A DNA stretch of 64,000 nucleotides from Streptoalloteichus hindustanus (GTDB taxonomy: Bacteria; Actinomycetota; Actinomycetes; Mycobacteriales; Pseudonocardiaceae). Shown here in pieces: positions 63,374 to 64,000 of the stretch. The stretch lies in NCBI RefSeq assembly GCF_900129375.1, contig NZ_FQVN01000006.1:372001-436000 (forward strand), read 5' to 3'. The position numbers and the translations under genes are program-made. How positions within the stretch are numbered: position 1 is the first letter of the stretch; each line of letters opens with the position of its first letter. Below the pieces are notes generated by a model. It was not told the DNA's origin. It saw only the letters and a program-made list of their open reading frames with translations, and made no database searches.

Positions 63374-64000
63374 TCAGACCACGCCGTGGCTGTTGGACCC
63401 GGTGACGCTGTCGCCCCGCCACCACCCGGGCGGCCACCCCGCCGTCCCGCTCCCGTCGCCGGACGGGTCGCGCGGGTGGTCGGGGTGGGCGGCCAGGCCG
63501 TCCAGGGCGACCACGCCCGCCGGGCCGGCGACCCGGACCACGGCCGGGTCGAAGCCGGCCAGCGGGGTTCCGTCGTCGGTGGTGGGCTCCCACACGGCCC
63601 GGCGGGCCGCCCGGAGCACCCGGTCGCCGGCGGCGGTGCGGGTCGGCGGCCGCCGGCGGCGCACCCAGACGGCGGCGAGCAGGGTCAGCCCCACCAGTCC
63701 GGTGTCCCAGTCGATCGGCTCGCCCGACACGAGCCCCGTGCACCACCGGACCAGGCCGACGGCGGCGAGGAGGAGCAGGGGCAGCACCGCCACCGCCCGC
63801 GCCCTGCCCACGGCGTGCGGGTCGACCGCGTAGCCGGCGCGCACGAGGCGCGCGCCCAGTGCGTCGACCGCCGGGGAGCGGCCGACCTCGGCCAGCACCC
63901 TGGCCAGCGGCCTGCCGTGGGTGGGTACCGCTCGCGCCACGAGCTCGTCGACGCCGGTGGCGGTGGTGGGCGGCGGAACCGGGACCAGGACGCCCGCCGC
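63374..64000 (-). CDS. TIGR04222-like membrane protein (start outside window)
   Basis: The C-terminal 208 residues of a paralogue of the gene at 62485. Frame remains open to the right edge of the window (AAGVLVPVPPPTTATGVDEL), so the start is outside; an internal GTG at 63940 is not the likely start. Shares the pattern AVDALGARLVRAGYAVDP, two helices (VAVLPLLLLAAVGLV, GLVGLTLLAAVWV) and [14 protein letters not shown]. Its tail (GSNSHGVV) lacks Gly/Cys repeats, so it would not be a substrate but perhaps a partner. Confidence 0.85.
   Translation of the reverse strand, partial: AAGVLVPVPPPTTATGVDELVARAVPTHGRPLARVLAEVGRSPAVDALGARLVRAGYAVDPHAVGRARAVAVLPLLLLAAVGLVRWCTGLVSGEPIDWDTGLVGLTLLAAVWVRRRRPPTRTAAGDRVLRAARRAVWEPTTDDGTPLAGFDPAVVRVAGPAGVVALDGLAAHPDHPRDPSGDGSGTAGWPPGWWRGDSVTGSNSHGVV

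Overview
The window is high-GC actinobacterial chromosome. Third-position G/C dominates, GTG starts are frequent, and ATGA/GTGA gene overlaps are common. Mycothione reductase, HemQ, the CeoB/CeoC-KimA block and several actinobacteria-only families (DUF3159, DUF3000, TIGR04222, MmpS) are present. Gene content and order point to Pseudonocardiaceae (Saccharothrix/Actinosynnema/Lentzea-like). This is inferred from content and recalled synteny with the Mycobacterium dxs-hemE-ceoBC region; no search was run.

Layout. 1-5 kb: 3' end of a penicillin-binding protein, a VapBC pair, methionine aminopeptidase, a hydrolase and cobyric acid synthase. 4.9-8.3 kb: a SUKH-like gene without a usable start, an exported chorismate mutase-like lipoprotein, and a FadR-type regulator divergent from an MFS exporter with an operator between them. 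8.3-14.5 kb: mycothione reductase, a PEBP protein/VanZ-RDD operon, PspC, a polysaccharide deacetylase lipoprotein and an M48 peptidase. 14.7-20.4 kb: four trypsin-like secreted proteases, with an MmpS-like protein and a lysophospholipase-like hydrolase set between the first and second. 20.4-24.4 kb: LysE exporter, ElaA-like acetyltransferase, a GntR regulator divergent from a threonine dehydratase (two matching operators), and a hydrolase.

24.5-30.7 kb is a conserved actinobacterial block: OB-fold protein, DUF3159, CeoC, CeoB, a KimA-type K+ transporter and a TrmA-type RNA methyltransferase. 30.8-38 kb holds acyl-CoA metabolism (thiolase, FadB, AraC regulator, acyl-CoA dehydrogenase, CaiB-type enzyme), followed by dxs. 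40.4-48.5 kb holds a two-component system and an accessory cassette: YbaB-like protein, EspC-like type VII target, and a 1506-residue RHS toxin with an ADP-ribosyltransferase-like tip and one or two immunity candidates. 48.5-61.1 kb: DUF72, a second fadBA operon, RNase D, a LuxR-type regulator, a dipeptidase, DUF3000 and the overlapping operon hemE-hemY-hemQ (coproporphyrin-dependent haem route).

The right edge (61.15-64 kb) is a minus-strand cluster: two TIGR04222 membrane proteins (the first running off the window; the second ending in a Gly/Cys tail), a DUF692 enzyme (multinuclear non-haem iron oxidase superfamily) and a small helical partner. I consider this the best candidate for an undescribed system: an MNIO that may modify the cysteines of the glycine-rich tail.

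Intrinsic-terminator-like hairpins separate most convergent pairs. No rRNA, tRNA, CRISPR array or intact insertion sequence was seen.
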